Origin: Mycobacterium sp. 852002-51961_SCH5331710
Lineage (GTDB): Bacteria > Actinomycetota > Actinomycetes > Mycobacteriales > Mycobacteriaceae
Direction of reading: 5' to 3'
Assembly: GCF_001665535.1 (NCBI RefSeq)
Contig: NZ_LZSQ01000100.1
Span: 62,001 to 126,000, forward strand
Length of the DNA: 64,000 nucleotides
Shown here: positions 38,492 through 47,571 of the stretch, piece after piece
How positions within the stretch are numbered: the stretch's first letter is position 1
How the letters are laid out: the number at the start of each line of letters is the position of its first letter
The notes under the pieces: generated by a model
What the model was told of the DNA's origin: nothing
What the model saw: only the letters and a program-made list of their open reading frames with translations
Database searches by the model: none
Translations under genes and position numbers: made by a program

Positions 38492-39454
38492 TCAGCTCGC
38501 GATGCGATCGCGAAATGTGTTGCGGTAGCTCTGCGGCGACACGCCGGTCAGTCGCCGAAACTGCTCGCGGAAGTTCGCCGCCGAGGTGAAGCCCACCTCA
38601 CGCCCGATCCGTTCGACCCCGTGGCCGGTGCTCTCCAACAGCTGCTGCGCGTGCCGGATGCGCACGCCGGTCAGCCACTGCATCGGCGTCTGCCCCGTCT
38701 CGGCCTGAAAGCGCCGGTTGAGTGTGCGCACGCTGAGCGCCGCGTGCGCGGCGAGGTCGTGCAGCGTGAGGTCGCGGTGCGCGTTGTGTTCGATCCACGC
38801 CAGCAGATCGTCGAGTGTGGTCTGCTCGGCAATGCTGTTGAGCACCGGGCGGTTTCGGACGATGAACTGGGCCTGACCGCCGCTGCGGTGCAGCGGGGCG
38901 ACCGCCATGCGGGCCGCGTCCGCGGCCACCGAGCTGCCGTGGTCGAGTGCCACCATGTGCAGGCACAGGTCGAGCCCGGCCGATGCGCCCGCCGACGTCA
39001 GGATGTCGCCCTCGTCGACGTAGAGGACGTCGGGATCGAGGTCCACCCCGGGGTACCGCGCGCGGAACAGGTCAGCGGCCACCCAGTGCGTGGTGGCGCG
39101 CCTGCCGTCCAACAGCCCGGCCTCCGCGAGCGTGAACGCCCCCGTGCAGATCGAGGCGATCCGCGCTCCCCTGCGGTGCGCGGATCTCAGCGCGTCGACG
39201 AGCGCGTCGCACGGCGGGGTGTCCAGGTCGTCGCGGCCGGGCACCACGATGGTGTCGGCGCGCCGGAGGTCCCCGATGCCGTGGTCGCTCGCGATGGCGA
39301 GCGGACCCGCGGTGACGACCGGGGCCGTCCCGCACACGATGACGCGGTAGCCCGGCTCCCCGGACGCCAACCGGACGCGGCCGAACACCTCGACCGCCGT
39401 GCCCAAGTCGAACGCGATGGTGTCGGGCAGCGCGACGACGGCGACCGTGTGCAT
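38492..39454 (-). CDS. GlxA-type AraC-family regulator
   Basis: A 320-residue regulator with an N-terminal DJ-1/PfpI (amidotransferase-like) sensor domain (VAVVALPDTIAFDLGTAVEV, RIASICTGAFTLAEAGLLDG with a Cys at the elbow) and a C-terminal AraC double helix-turn-helix (DLAAHAALSVRTLNRRFQAE, GVERIGREVGFTSAANFREQ). It probably senses a small metabolite. It lies 55 bases downstream of the acyl-CoA dehydrogenase gene but has its own leaderless-type promoter. Confidence 0.92.
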   Translation of the reverse strand: MHTVAVVALPDTIAFDLGTAVEVFGRVRLASGEPGYRVIVCGTAPVVTAGPLAIASDHGIGDLRRADTIVVPGRDDLDTPPCDALVDALRSAHRRGARIASICTGAFTLAEAGLLDGRRATTHWVAADLFRARYPGVDLDPDVLYVDEGDILTSAGASAGLDLCLHMVALDHGSSVAADAARMAVAPLHRSGGQAQFIVRNRPVLNSIAEQTTLDDLLAWIEHNAHRDLTLHDLAAHAALSVRTLNRRFQAETGQTPMQWLTGVRIRHAQQLLESTGHGVERIGREVGFTSAANFREQFRRLTGVSPQSYRNTFRDRIAS

Positions 39455-39460
39455 GGCGCC

Positions 39461-39466
39461 ACCCTA
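39461..39466 (-). promoter_or_regulatory. -10 box of a probable leaderless promoter for the GlxA-type regulator
   Basis: On the minus strand TAGGGT is followed by GGCGCC and then the ATG at 39454. The region upstream also holds TGGCAA (39475-39480) and TTGCCA (39504-39509) as a spaced inverted pair, possibly an operator. Confidence 0.45.
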
Positions 39467-39509
39467 ACAGCGAGTGGCAATTTTTACACCTACTGCTGAG
39501 ATCTTGCCA

Positions 39510-41255
39510 TCAGGGGTTCATCTCGTATGCACCGTCGTATGCCCTCACCCGCTCCCACACCCGGTCGAACCGCGCGGCGTCGTGCTGGGGCGCGCGGATC
39601 GCACCGAGCGCCCACGACTGCTGATCGGGCGTCGCGGTCGGCTTACCGTGCAGTGCAACGGCATACATGTTGAAGTCGCGGATCTGGAAGTCGAAGATCT
39701 GGTCGATCAGATCGCGGTCGAGGTCGGTCAGCGCGGCCTGCTCGAGGATGAGCTGACCGTAGACGATCAGCGAGAACAGGTGGCCGACGTTGAGCAGGAA
39801 GTCGAGGTCCTTCTGCTGGTCGGCATCTGGCGCCGCGGTCAGCAGCAGGTCGCGAAACGCCTTCGCCTGGTCGTAGAACACCGCGACGTTCGGGATGTCG
39901 AGGGCTCGCTCGTAGACCGGCGTCCAGTCGGCGAACTGCACGTTGCCCGCGCCGCGGGTCGGTCCCTGGTTCCAGAAGAATGTGTCGTCGGCGGCGTCGT
40001 CGCGAGTGGGGATCTCCGGATACTGCGCGGGGTTGAGCATGTAGTTCGGCATGAACTTCAGCACCAGCCCGACGTTGACGTGCACGGTGCCCTCGAGGCG
40101 GGGCAGCGTCCCGATGAGCTGGGCGACCTCGCGGAACATCGTGTTCTTCTCATAACCCTTGGCGGCGATGACGTCGTGCAGCGCGCGCAGCACGGTCTCG
40201 CCCTCCATGGTCACCTTGGCCTTGGTCATCGGGTTGAACAGCAGATAGCGCCGATCGTCGAGGCTGGCGCTGCGGAAGTAGTCGACGGCGCGCCCGCTGA
40301 ACAGCTTCATCGCGACCAACCGGGAGTATGCATCGACGAAATTCGCTCGCACGTGCGAGAAGTCGGTGACGGGGTTGCCGTAGAGAATGCGGTTCTGCGC
40401 GTGGGTGATCGCCTCGTAGAACGCGTGCTCGGTCATCCCGATCGAACAGGTGCACAGGTTGAACTTGCCGACGTTGACCGTATTGAGCGCGGCGGCAAAG
40501 GCTTCCACGCCCGTGTGCAGGATGTCCTGTTCGCGTACCGGGTAGTTCTCGAGCCGGAATGTGCTCACATAGATCTGCATGTGCACGACGTTGTCGATCA
40601 GGTGGTAGTCCTCGTGGCGGCTGTCGACGGCGAAGAACACGTACGAGTCCTGGCCATCGATGTCACCGCGACGGCCGAACACCGACACCATGCTGGCGAC
40701 GTTGCCGTTGCCGATGTAGTACTTCTCTCCGGTGGCGCGGTACAGAATTCCGTTGGCGCGGTCCTCCTCGCTTGCGGGTGTGAGCACCATGTCGGTGTTG
40801 TAAACGTCGGCGCCGTGGGCTCGCTCGGACAGTCCGAAGGCCATCACCTCGCCCGCTTCGAGGTCGTCGGCGGCCTGCAGCTTGGCGTCCTTGTTCTCGC
40901 TCTGCCAGATCGGCCCGAGGCCGAGGATGGTGACCTGTTCGGTGTACCAGTACGTCAGCCCGTAGAAGCCGAGGATCTCCGACAGCGCGGCGTTGCGGGC
41001 GGCGTCCCACCGCTTGTTCGGATCACCGTCGGCGAACTCCGACGGCGTCAGGAAGGTCGCGAACAGTCGTTCGCGCCTAACGAATTCGATGAAATCCGCG
41101 GGCCAGTGGGCGGACAGGTCGTCGTCGAGGATGCGTTTCTTGCCGAGGCCCTCGAAGAAGTCGATCGTGGCGCGCAGCAGCCTGCGGGTTTCGGTGTCGA
41201 ACTGTTGCGGATCGTAGGTGTGCGGGTTGAACAACAAGCCGTCCGTCTGCGTCAT
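39510..41255 (-). CDS. Acyl-CoA dehydrogenase/oxidase family protein
   Basis: A 581-residue flavoprotein of the acyl-CoA dehydrogenase superfamily, longer than the usual 380-400 residues, like very-long-chain or acyl-CoA-oxidase-type members. Seen are the N-terminal helical domain (WPADFIEFVRRERLFATFL), the FAD/substrate loop AFGLSERAHGADVYNTDMVL, EKYYIGNGNVASMVSVFGRR and a long C-terminal helical extension. The substrate is unknown, probably a long or unusual acyl-CoA. It may be controlled by the adjacent GlxA-type regulator (inference). Confidence 0.87.
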   Translation of the reverse strand: MTQTDGLLFNPHTYDPQQFDTETRRLLRATIDFFEGLGKKRILDDDLSAHWPADFIEFVRRERLFATFLTPSEFADGDPNKRWDAARNAALSEILGFYGLTYWYTEQVTILGLGPIWQSENKDAKLQAADDLEAGEVMAFGLSERAHGADVYNTDMVLTPASEEDRANGILYRATGEKYYIGNGNVASMVSVFGRRGDIDGQDSYVFFAVDSRHEDYHLIDNVVHMQIYVSTFRLENYPVREQDILHTGVEAFAAALNTVNVGKFNLCTCSIGMTEHAFYEAITHAQNRILYGNPVTDFSHVRANFVDAYSRLVAMKLFSGRAVDYFRSASLDDRRYLLFNPMTKAKVTMEGETVLRALHDVIAAKGYEKNTMFREVAQLIGTLPRLEGTVHVNVGLVLKFMPNYMLNPAQYPEIPTRDDAADDTFFWNQGPTRGAGNVQFADWTPVYERALDIPNVAVFYDQAKAFRDLLLTAAPDADQQKDLDFLLNVGHLFSLIVYGQLILEQAALTDLDRDLIDQIFDFQIRDFNMYAVALHGKPTATPDQQSWALGAIRAPQHDAARFDRVWERVRAYDGAYEMNP

Positions 41256-41282
41256 TGCGCAAGCGTAGGGCGCGGATCGGCG

Positions 41283-43058
41283 CTACGGAGCCGGTTGACC
41301 GGGCAGCTGCGGGGCCGGCACCCACGGAAGACCAGGGATGGTCGGATACGGCGCGGTCGGGCTCCACGGCGGCGGCTGGGTGGTCGGCGGCGGTTCCGTC
41401 GTGGCGGGCGGCGGCTCGGTCGTCGGCGGCGGTGGTTCCGACGTCGGCGGCGGCGGTTCCGACGACGGAGGGGGCGGCTCGGGCGACTGGGGCGCCTCGG
41501 TGACCGTCCGGGTCACCGGCGGAGGCGGCTGGTAGACCGTCTGCGGCGCCTGCGTCGCCGGCGGGGGCGGTTCGGCGGTGGTCGTCGTCGCGGGTGGCGG
41601 GGTGGCCGTCGGCGGCGTGGTGGTCGATGCGGGCTCGGGCGCGGACTCATCGCCGGACATCACCCACACCACCGCGGCCACCAGAGCGGCCAGCACCACG
41701 AGGACACCGCCCGCGAGCGGCACCGCCGGATTGCGGTACCAGGGCACCGGCCGCTGCGGCACGTCGTCCCAGGACTCGTCCTCGAACTGCATCTGCGGAC
41801 GCACGTCGGCCGCGGCGGGAGATGAGTAGTCATAGGGGTCGGTGGCCATGGCCTCGGGCACGTCGGGGACGTCGTCGGCGTCCGACCACGCCAGGGCTCC
41901 GAACGACCCCGACTGTGGCGACGCCTCATCGCCTTGGGCACTGACCTCGGGGGCCATCGCGGTCGCTGCCGCGGCGGCTGCGGCGGCGCCTGGAGCCGCG
42001 GACATCGCCGTCATCCCCTCTTCGACGGTGCCACGGACCGCGGCCAACCCGCCGCCCTCGGCCGCGGACAGTTCGGGATGGGCCGACGTGATGACCGGCG
42101 CCCGGAACCGCTCCGAGAGCGTGGTGGTGATGACTGGGATACGCGCGCCGCCACCCACCGATGCCACGGCGGCGAGCTCTCGAACACCGTTGCGCTGCAA
42201 CGTGTCCTGCAGGACATCGGCGAAACCGGCGAGCGGCCCGCGCAGCGCCTCGTCGAGTTCGGTGCGGGTCAACCGCACGTCGCTGCGGTGCCCGGGGAGT
42301 TCGGCGACCAACGACGTGAACGCCGCGGTCGACAGCCGTTCCTTGGCCCCGCGGCACTGCGCACGCAGCCGCGACAGCGATCCGATCGCCGAGGTGCTCG
42401 ACAGGTCGACGGCGCCGGCCGCCGACAGGTCCTCGATGACGTGGGTCAGCAGCGCCTGGTCGACCAGGTCACCGGACAGGTCGTGGTGGCGGACGGTTTC
42501 GCCGATCTGCGCGTAGCCGTTGTCGGCGTCGAACAGGCTGACGCTGGTGCCGGTGCCGCCGAAGTCGCAGAGCGCGATGACGCCGTGGGCCGGCACCCCC
42601 GGCTCGTTCTTGAGCGATGTCAGCGCGGCCACCGCATCGGAGACGACGGGCGCGGGCTGGGGCCGCTGGAATTCGGGAATCGCGGCCAGGGCACCGCGCA
42701 GGGCGTCGACCGAGGCGGGCCGCCAGTGCGCCGGATGCGTCACCGCGATCTGGCCGACGGGACTGCGCCCGCCCCCGACCGCGCGCAGCATGGCCCGCAG
42801 GGCGTCGGCGAGCACGACTTCGGCCTTGTGACTGGTGCCGTCGGCGGCCACGATGTCGACCGGATCCCCGACGCGGTCGACGAAATCGGTCAGTATCAGG
42901 CCGCGTTCGTTGAGGTTGCGGTTCTCGCTGGGCACGCCGACCTCGGGCGGCCGATGGGGAAACAGGGTCAGCACCGGAGACCGGGTCAGGGCGGCCCTGC
43001 CCACGACGACGGCCGCCAGATTGGTGGCGCCGACCGAGAGCCCTACGCCGTCAGCCAT
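41283..43058 (-). CDS. Hsp70-like ATPase-domain membrane protein with Pro-rich tail (Rv2264c-like)
   Basis: A 591-residue protein with an Hsp70/actin-type nucleotide-binding domain (about residues 1-345: LSVGATNLAAVVVG, ALCDFGGTGTSVSLFD as the phosphate loop, ASVGGGARIPVI as the adenosine loop). An Ala-rich linker, one transmembrane helix (about 446-468) and a Pro/Thr/Glu-rich extracytoplasmic tail of about 120 residues with repeated EPPPPTSEPP-type units follow. The peptide-binding domain of Hsp70 is missing. Its role is unknown. The ATG shares one base with the upstream stop (TGATG). Confidence 0.85.
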   Translation of the reverse strand: MADGVGLSVGATNLAAVVVGRAALTRSPVLTLFPHRPPEVGVPSENRNLNERGLILTDFVDRVGDPVDIVAADGTSHKAEVVLADALRAMLRAVGGGRSPVGQIAVTHPAHWRPASVDALRGALAAIPEFQRPQPAPVVSDAVAALTSLKNEPGVPAHGVIALCDFGGTGTSVSLFDADNGYAQIGETVRHHDLSGDLVDQALLTHVIEDLSAAGAVDLSSTSAIGSLSRLRAQCRGAKERLSTAAFTSLVAELPGHRSDVRLTRTELDEALRGPLAGFADVLQDTLQRNGVRELAAVASVGGGARIPVITTTLSERFRAPVITSAHPELSAAEGGGLAAVRGTVEEGMTAMSAAPGAAAAAAAATAMAPEVSAQGDEASPQSGSFGALAWSDADDVPDVPEAMATDPYDYSSPAAADVRPQMQFEDESWDDVPQRPVPWYRNPAVPLAGGVLVVLAALVAAVVWVMSGDESAPEPASTTTPPTATPPPATTTTAEPPPPATQAPQTVYQPPPPVTRTVTEAPQSPEPPPPSSEPPPPTSEPPPPTTEPPPATTEPPPTTQPPPWSPTAPYPTIPGLPWVPAPQLPGQPAP

Positions 43059-44155
43059 CAGCGGATGGTGCCTGCGCCCGGAATCAAAGGCAAATCCAAC
43101 GCCGTCACCCAGCCGGGTGAGAGGTCGTTGACGGCGGGTACGGCGTTGAGTGCGCGCAGGCCGGTCGCGAGGCAACCGGCCGCGGCGGCGTCGCGGCCGG
43201 AGCCGTCGGTGAACCGGAACGCCGTCTCCTGGAAGATGCTCGGCGTGCCCTCGATGTCGACGCGGTAGACGTCGTTCTCGTTGCCCGACGGCCAGTCGGG
43301 TGCGGCGTCGTTGCCGATGCGGTTGACGTGTTCGAGCTGGATCCGCGTCTCGCCCTGGTACACGCCGTTGATGGTGAACCGCACCGCCGCGACGTTTCCG
43401 GGCGCGATGACTCCCTTCGCGGTCTTGCGTTCGGTCGGCGTCACCCACTTGTCCCATGTCGTGGTGATCTCGTCGAGCATGATCCCCACGGCATGCGCGA
43501 TCATCGGAACCGTTGCCCCCCAGGCGAATATCAGGATGTCGGGGTTCTCCAGCAGCGGCCGGTACTCGGGCGGTTTGCCGATGCCCATCTCGCGGTCGTA
43601 GTCGCCCTCATAGTTTGTGTAATCCAGCAGTTCCGAGGCGCGGACCTTGCGGACCTCCGAACACAGGCCCATCAGCGTCATCGGGAAGAGGTCGTTGGCG
43701 AATCCGGGGTCGATACCGGTGGTCAGACACGACGACTCGCCGAGTTCACAAGCCTCGGTGATGGGTTCGATCCAGTTCGGCGGATTGAGGTGCATGGTCG
43801 GCCAGATCCACGGCGTCATCGCGGTCGAGCAGACGTCGATGCCGGCCCGCAGGAACCGGGTGATCAGCGCGATGTTGTCATCGGCGTGGTTGGCGGTCGG
43901 CCCGTAGTGCACCAACGCATCGGGTTTGAGCGCGATCAGTGCGTCGACGTCGTCGGTCGCGGTCAACCCAAGCGGGGCGCCCAGCCCGCAGATCTCGCCG
44001 ACGTCGCGGCCCACCTTCTCGGGGTTGCTCACCCCGACGCCGACCAGCTCGAACAGCGGGTGTTTGACGATCTCGGGGATCACCATCTTGCCCACGAAGC
44101 CGGTGCCCCAGACGACCACGCGTTTGGCGCCAGAATCCCGAAATCTCCCAGCCAC
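43058..44155 (-). CDS. Dihydrodipicolinate-reductase-like NAD(P)-dependent enzyme
   Basis: A 365-residue protein with an N-terminal Rossmann domain (VVVWGTGFVGKMVIPEIVKH, residues about 13-32) and a C-terminal domain of the 2,4-diaminopentanoate dehydrogenase / dihydrodipicolinate reductase N-terminal-domain family (HYGPTANHADDNI, LTTGIDPGFANDLFP). In mycobacteria these act on unknown substrates, often near lipid or steroid genes. GTG start. Coupled to the following Hsp70-like gene by a 1-base overlap. Confidence 0.85.
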   Translation of the reverse strand: MAGRFRDSGAKRVVVWGTGFVGKMVIPEIVKHPLFELVGVGVSNPEKVGRDVGEICGLGAPLGLTATDDVDALIALKPDALVHYGPTANHADDNIALITRFLRAGIDVCSTAMTPWIWPTMHLNPPNWIEPITEACELGESSCLTTGIDPGFANDLFPMTLMGLCSEVRKVRASELLDYTNYEGDYDREMGIGKPPEYRPLLENPDILIFAWGATVPMIAHAVGIMLDEITTTWDKWVTPTERKTAKGVIAPGNVAAVRFTINGVYQGETRIQLEHVNRIGNDAAPDWPSGNENDVYRVDIEGTPSIFQETAFRFTDGSGRDAAAAGCLATGLRALNAVPAVNDLSPGWVTALDLPLIPGAGTIR

Positions 44156-44220
44156 TGCTCGCCTTCCACTCGGCCCCGCACTACACGATAGGGGCGGTCA
44201 CCGTCCGATCGGATCGGACG

Positions 44221-45354
44221 CTACAGATTGATCGGATCGGGCCCATCCTTCGTTTTGGTGCTGTCTTTGAGCGCGGCCTTGAACTGCATCGTGCGATACG
44301 GCCAGCCCGTGGCCGTATTCCACTGCGAGACAACCAGTCCGACACCTCCGTCGATGTCGAAGCGCGATCCCGGCAGCAGGTAGCCACCGTAGAGCTGGGC
44401 GACCCGGCTGCCGAAATGGTCTTCGCCGTCCCAGCCCGATCCGAGGACGGGCATCTGGATCGGGGTGGTGTGCATGTTCGCCACCGGCGACGACGCGACC
44501 CGGTAACCGAGCGCGTACTTCGAGGCGAGGAAGCCGCCCAGCACCCACTTTCCGGGCGCGATACGGCGGAAGGTGAGCTCGCCCCAGCGCTCCTCGACGG
44601 GGGTGATCGGCGTCGCGGACGTTCCCCACGACCACCGTGTCCCGTCGAATCCCCAACTGAGATAACGCCTCCGGTCGCCGATGTGCTCGGGGCGCACCCG
44701 CATCAACACGATGCCCTTGTCGCGTTGGAAGCCGGTGGCCGCCACGTACACCCAGCCGTCGTCAGGGTCGTGATCCCATGCCCAGCACTGTGCGTGACCG
44801 TTGTGCAGGTCCGCGGGGAACTTCGCCTTCTCCCCCAGGTGCGTCCAGCTCACGCCGCTGTCGCGGGACCGCCAGATCTCGGTCCAGACGACGGTGCCGA
44901 AGCCGCGGTTGACGATGGCGTGCAGGTACATCTCGTCGCCGACGGTCAGCAGGTCCGACGGGATCACGGTGCTGATACCGCCGCGGCGCCAGCCGGATCC
45001 CGCGTCGTCGTGCTCGTAGTGCCACAGTTGGCGCGCGTAGTCCGGGTCGCTGCCGCCGGCGCGTTCATAGACGATCGGATGGTCGGCGTCGCCGGTGCCG
45101 ATCAGGATGACCGGCGAGCGCCAGTCTCCCTCGCCGACCCGGGTGCCGGAGAAGGTGTCGCCGAACACCGACACCAGCTTTCCGTTCGGCGCGATCACCG
45201 ACGCGCCGAGGTCGGTGCAGGTGACACCCCATCGATCGGTCAGGCCGGGACCGGTCAGGTCGAGGGCTTTGCCGTTGAGAAGCGGCAGCCGGGCCCGCCC
45301 GGTGGGTTCGAGCCCGCGCCCGGCCGCATGGCCGATCGACGGATCGTCAGGCAC
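44221..45354 (-). CDS. DUF4185 protein
   Basis: A 377-residue member of the DUF4185 family, probably with a glycosidase-like beta-propeller fold: TDLGASVIAPNGKLVSVFGD, ISTVIPSDLLTVGDEMYLHA, EIWRSRDSGVSWTHLGEKA. Related proteins in mycobacteria have been linked to arabinan/arabinogalactan degradation, so a cell-wall glycan role is plausible but unproven here. No signal peptide is visible with the GTG start used. It starts immediately after the stop of the exported 181-residue protein, so the two are co-transcribed. Confidence 0.82.
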   Translation of the reverse strand: MPDDPSIGHAAGRGLEPTGRARLPLLNGKALDLTGPGLTDRWGVTCTDLGASVIAPNGKLVSVFGDTFSGTRVGEGDWRSPVILIGTGDADHPIVYERAGGSDPDYARQLWHYEHDDAGSGWRRGGISTVIPSDLLTVGDEMYLHAIVNRGFGTVVWTEIWRSRDSGVSWTHLGEKAKFPADLHNGHAQCWAWDHDPDDGWVYVAATGFQRDKGIVLMRVRPEHIGDRRRYLSWGFDGTRWSWGTSATPITPVEERWGELTFRRIAPGKWVLGGFLASKYALGYRVASSPVANMHTTPIQMPVLGSGWDGEDHFGSRVAQLYGGYLLPGSRFDIDGGVGLVVSQWNTATGWPYRTMQFKAALKDSTKTKDGPDPINL

Positions 45355-45900
45355 CTAGAAGCAGCGGCGCAGTCCGCCGGGCTCGCAGATCAGCGGATAC
45401 GGGGTGACCGGGATGGCCAGGGGCTGCTTGAACGTCAGCGTCAGCGGCAGTTCGACCATCCCGGGCTGCTCACCGCAGACCGCGTCGTGGATGATCCTGA
45501 CCCGGCCCTGGAGCGTGGACCCGTTGAACGAATAGATCTCTTTCTGCAACGCGGTGCTGCCGTCGGGGCAGTTGCGGATCGAGTCGAAGGTGTTCGACTT
45601 GAACGTCCAGTCGCCGCCGACCATGTCGGCCTCGGCGCCACCGCGGCCGGCCGGCGTGACCTTCAGCCGGCAGCCGACCGGCAGGATCAGCGGCTCGCGC
45701 AGATCGCCAACGGTCGGCACGCAGATCGGGAAGATCTCCCAGGTGGTCTCGGCCTGACCGGCGATCTTGACGGTGTAGACCCCTTCGGGGGTGTCGGGAG
45801 ACTTCACGTCGCCCTGACCGGCGGCGACGCCGGCGGCGCCGAACACCAGCGCAAGGATGAACGCGGCGAGGCCCAGCGTCCGCGCGATCGTCTTGGTCAC
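45355..45900 (-). CDS. Exported protein of unknown function
   Basis: A 181-residue protein with a Sec signal peptide (TKTIARTLGLAAFILALVFG) and probable cleavage after GVAAG. The mature part is beta-rich and has several Cys residues that could form disulfides (PICVPTV, VGCRLKV, RNCPDGS, AVCGEQ, LICEPGG, RRCF). I do not recognise the family. GTG start. Immediately followed by the DUF4185 gene. Confidence 0.82.
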   Translation of the reverse strand: MTKTIARTLGLAAFILALVFGAAGVAAGQGDVKSPDTPEGVYTVKIAGQAETTWEIFPICVPTVGDLREPLILPVGCRLKVTPAGRGGAEADMVGGDWTFKSNTFDSIRNCPDGSTALQKEIYSFNGSTLQGRVRIIHDAVCGEQPGMVELPLTLTFKQPLAIPVTPYPLICEPGGLRRCF

Positions 45901-46050
45901 CTCGTGCCCCTTCAGCCGTCTACGGTGGTTCGAGTATCTCAGTGTGCACGGGGCGTCGTCACCGCTTTCCCCGGCTCCGGGTTTTGATGATCAACTACGG
46001 CGGGTAGAGCCGACGGGTAACGACGACGCACGCGAGCGGCGGGTGAGGGA

Positions 46051-47571
46051 ATGAAGCGACTGGTGGCGTGGATCGCCATCGTGGCCGTGACCGCGCTGGC
46101 GGGCTGCTCCACCGGACGGGGCGTCGATCTCGGCGATTCGTCGAACAACCTCGTCGCTGCGATCGCCGGCGAACCCGACCAGCTCGACCCGCACAAGACC
46201 AGCGCGTTCTTCTCGTTCGAGGTGCTCGAGAACGTCTTCGACACGCTCGTCGAGCCGGACGCCAACCTGGAGATGCGGCCGGCCCTCGCGGAGTCGTGGG
46301 AGGTGAGCCCCGATCAGTTGTCGTGGACGTTTCATCTGCGACCGGGTGTGACGTTTCACGACGGCAGCCCGTTCACCGCCGATGACGTCGTGTTCTCGTA
46401 TCGGCGGATCATCGACGAGCAGTTGGCCAACGTCGACAAGTTCAGCGCCGTCACCGATGTGCGGGCCGTCGACCCGATGACGGTGGTGATCGATGTCAAA
46501 CACCCGACGCCGAACCTGTTGACCAACATCGGCGGGTTCAAGGGCATGGCGATCGTCCAGCGCCGCAACGTCGAAAGCGGTCAGATCGCCACTCATCCGG
46601 TGGGCACCGGGCCGTTCGCGTTCCGGTCGCAGAAGAGCGGCGACTCCATCACGCTGATGGCGAATCCGTCGTACTGGGGCGGTGAACCGAAGGTGGCGGG
46701 CGTGACGTTCCGCTTCATCTCCGAACCGTCGACCGCGTTGTCGGCGCTGCAGGCCGGTGAAATCGACTGGACCGACTCGATTCCGACGCAGCGGGTGGCA
46801 CAGCTCCGCGACGACGACTCGCTGCACCTCGCGGTGACCGCAAGCAACGACTACTGGTATCTCGCGCTCAACGAAGCCCATAAACCGTGGGACGACGTGC
46901 GGGCGCGCCAGGCCGTCGCGTACGGCATCGACCGCGCCGCCATCGTGCAGGCCACCAGCTACGGCACCGCTGCGGCCAACCAGCTCGCCATCCCGGAGGG
47001 CAACCCGTGGTACACCCCATACGACCGCTACCGCTACGACACCGACGCCGCGCGACGGCTTTTCGACGAAGCGGGTGTCGGCAATGTCGACCTCGACATG
47101 CTGGTCACCAGCGACTACCCCGAGACCGTGACCGCGGCGCAGGTCATCGCCGATAACCTTGCGCCGCTGGGTATCACGGTCAACATCCGCACCGTCGACT
47201 TCGCGACCTGGCTCGATGAGCAGAACTCAGGGCACTTCGACATGTTGATGATGGGTTGGCTCGGCAACATCGACCCCGACGACTTCTACTACGCCCAGCA
47301 CCACACCAACGGGACCAGCAACGCCCAGAAGTTCTCCAACCCGGAGGTCGACCGCCTGCTCGACGCGGGCCGCGTGGAGACGAACCGGCAGGCCCGCTTC
47401 GACGATTACCGGCGCGCGGCGACGATCATCGCCGACGAGGTCAGCTACATCTACCTGTACAACCCCTCGGTGATCCAGGCGTGGGTGAGGAACCTGTCCG
47501 GTTACGAGGCCCGCCGCGACGGCGCGGTGCGGTTCCGCACCGCCAGCCTCACCGGAGACGAAACGTCATGA
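46051..47571 (+). CDS. ABC transporter substrate-binding lipoprotein, peptide/nickel type (family 5)
   Basis: A 506-residue extracytoplasmic solute-binding protein of the Dpp/Opp family. Signal peptide and lipobox end in LAGC (Cys19). Family motifs are NLVAAIAGEPDQLDPHKTS, PALAESWEVSPDQLSWTFHL, FHDGSPFTADDVVFSYRRI and AVAYGIDRAAIVQA. It delivers oligopeptides or a similar ligand to the permeases encoded next. It is the first gene of a complete importer operon, with an ATGA overlap to the first permease gene. Confidence 0.93.
   Translation: MKRLVAWIAIVAVTALAGCSTGRGVDLGDSSNNLVAAIAGEPDQLDPHKTSAFFSFEVLENVFDTLVEPDANLEMRPALAESWEVSPDQLSWTFHLRPGVTFHDGSPFTADDVVFSYRRIIDEQLANVDKFSAVTDVRAVDPMTVVIDVKHPTPNLLTNIGGFKGMAIVQRRNVESGQIATHPVGTGPFAFRSQKSGDSITLMANPSYWGGEPKVAGVTFRFISEPSTALSALQAGEIDWTDSIPTQRVAQLRDDDSLHLAVTASNDYWYLALNEAHKPWDDVRARQAVAYGIDRAAIVQATSYGTAAANQLAIPEGNPWYTPYDRYRYDTDAARRLFDEAGVGNVDLDMLVTSDYPETVTAAQVIADNLAPLGITVNIRTVDFATWLDEQNSGHFDMLMMGWLGNIDPDDFYYAQHHTNGTSNAQKFSNPEVDRLLDAGRVETNRQARFDDYRRAATIIADEVSYIYLYNPSVIQAWVRNLSGYEARRDGAVRFRTASLTGDETS

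Noticed and set aside
39474..41825. 783-codon plus-strand open frame covering the acyl-CoA dehydrogenase
   Set aside because: A shadow of the minus-strand gene; the product ends in Arg/Gly runs arising from the proline-rich tail of the neighbouring Hsp70-like gene read backwards.
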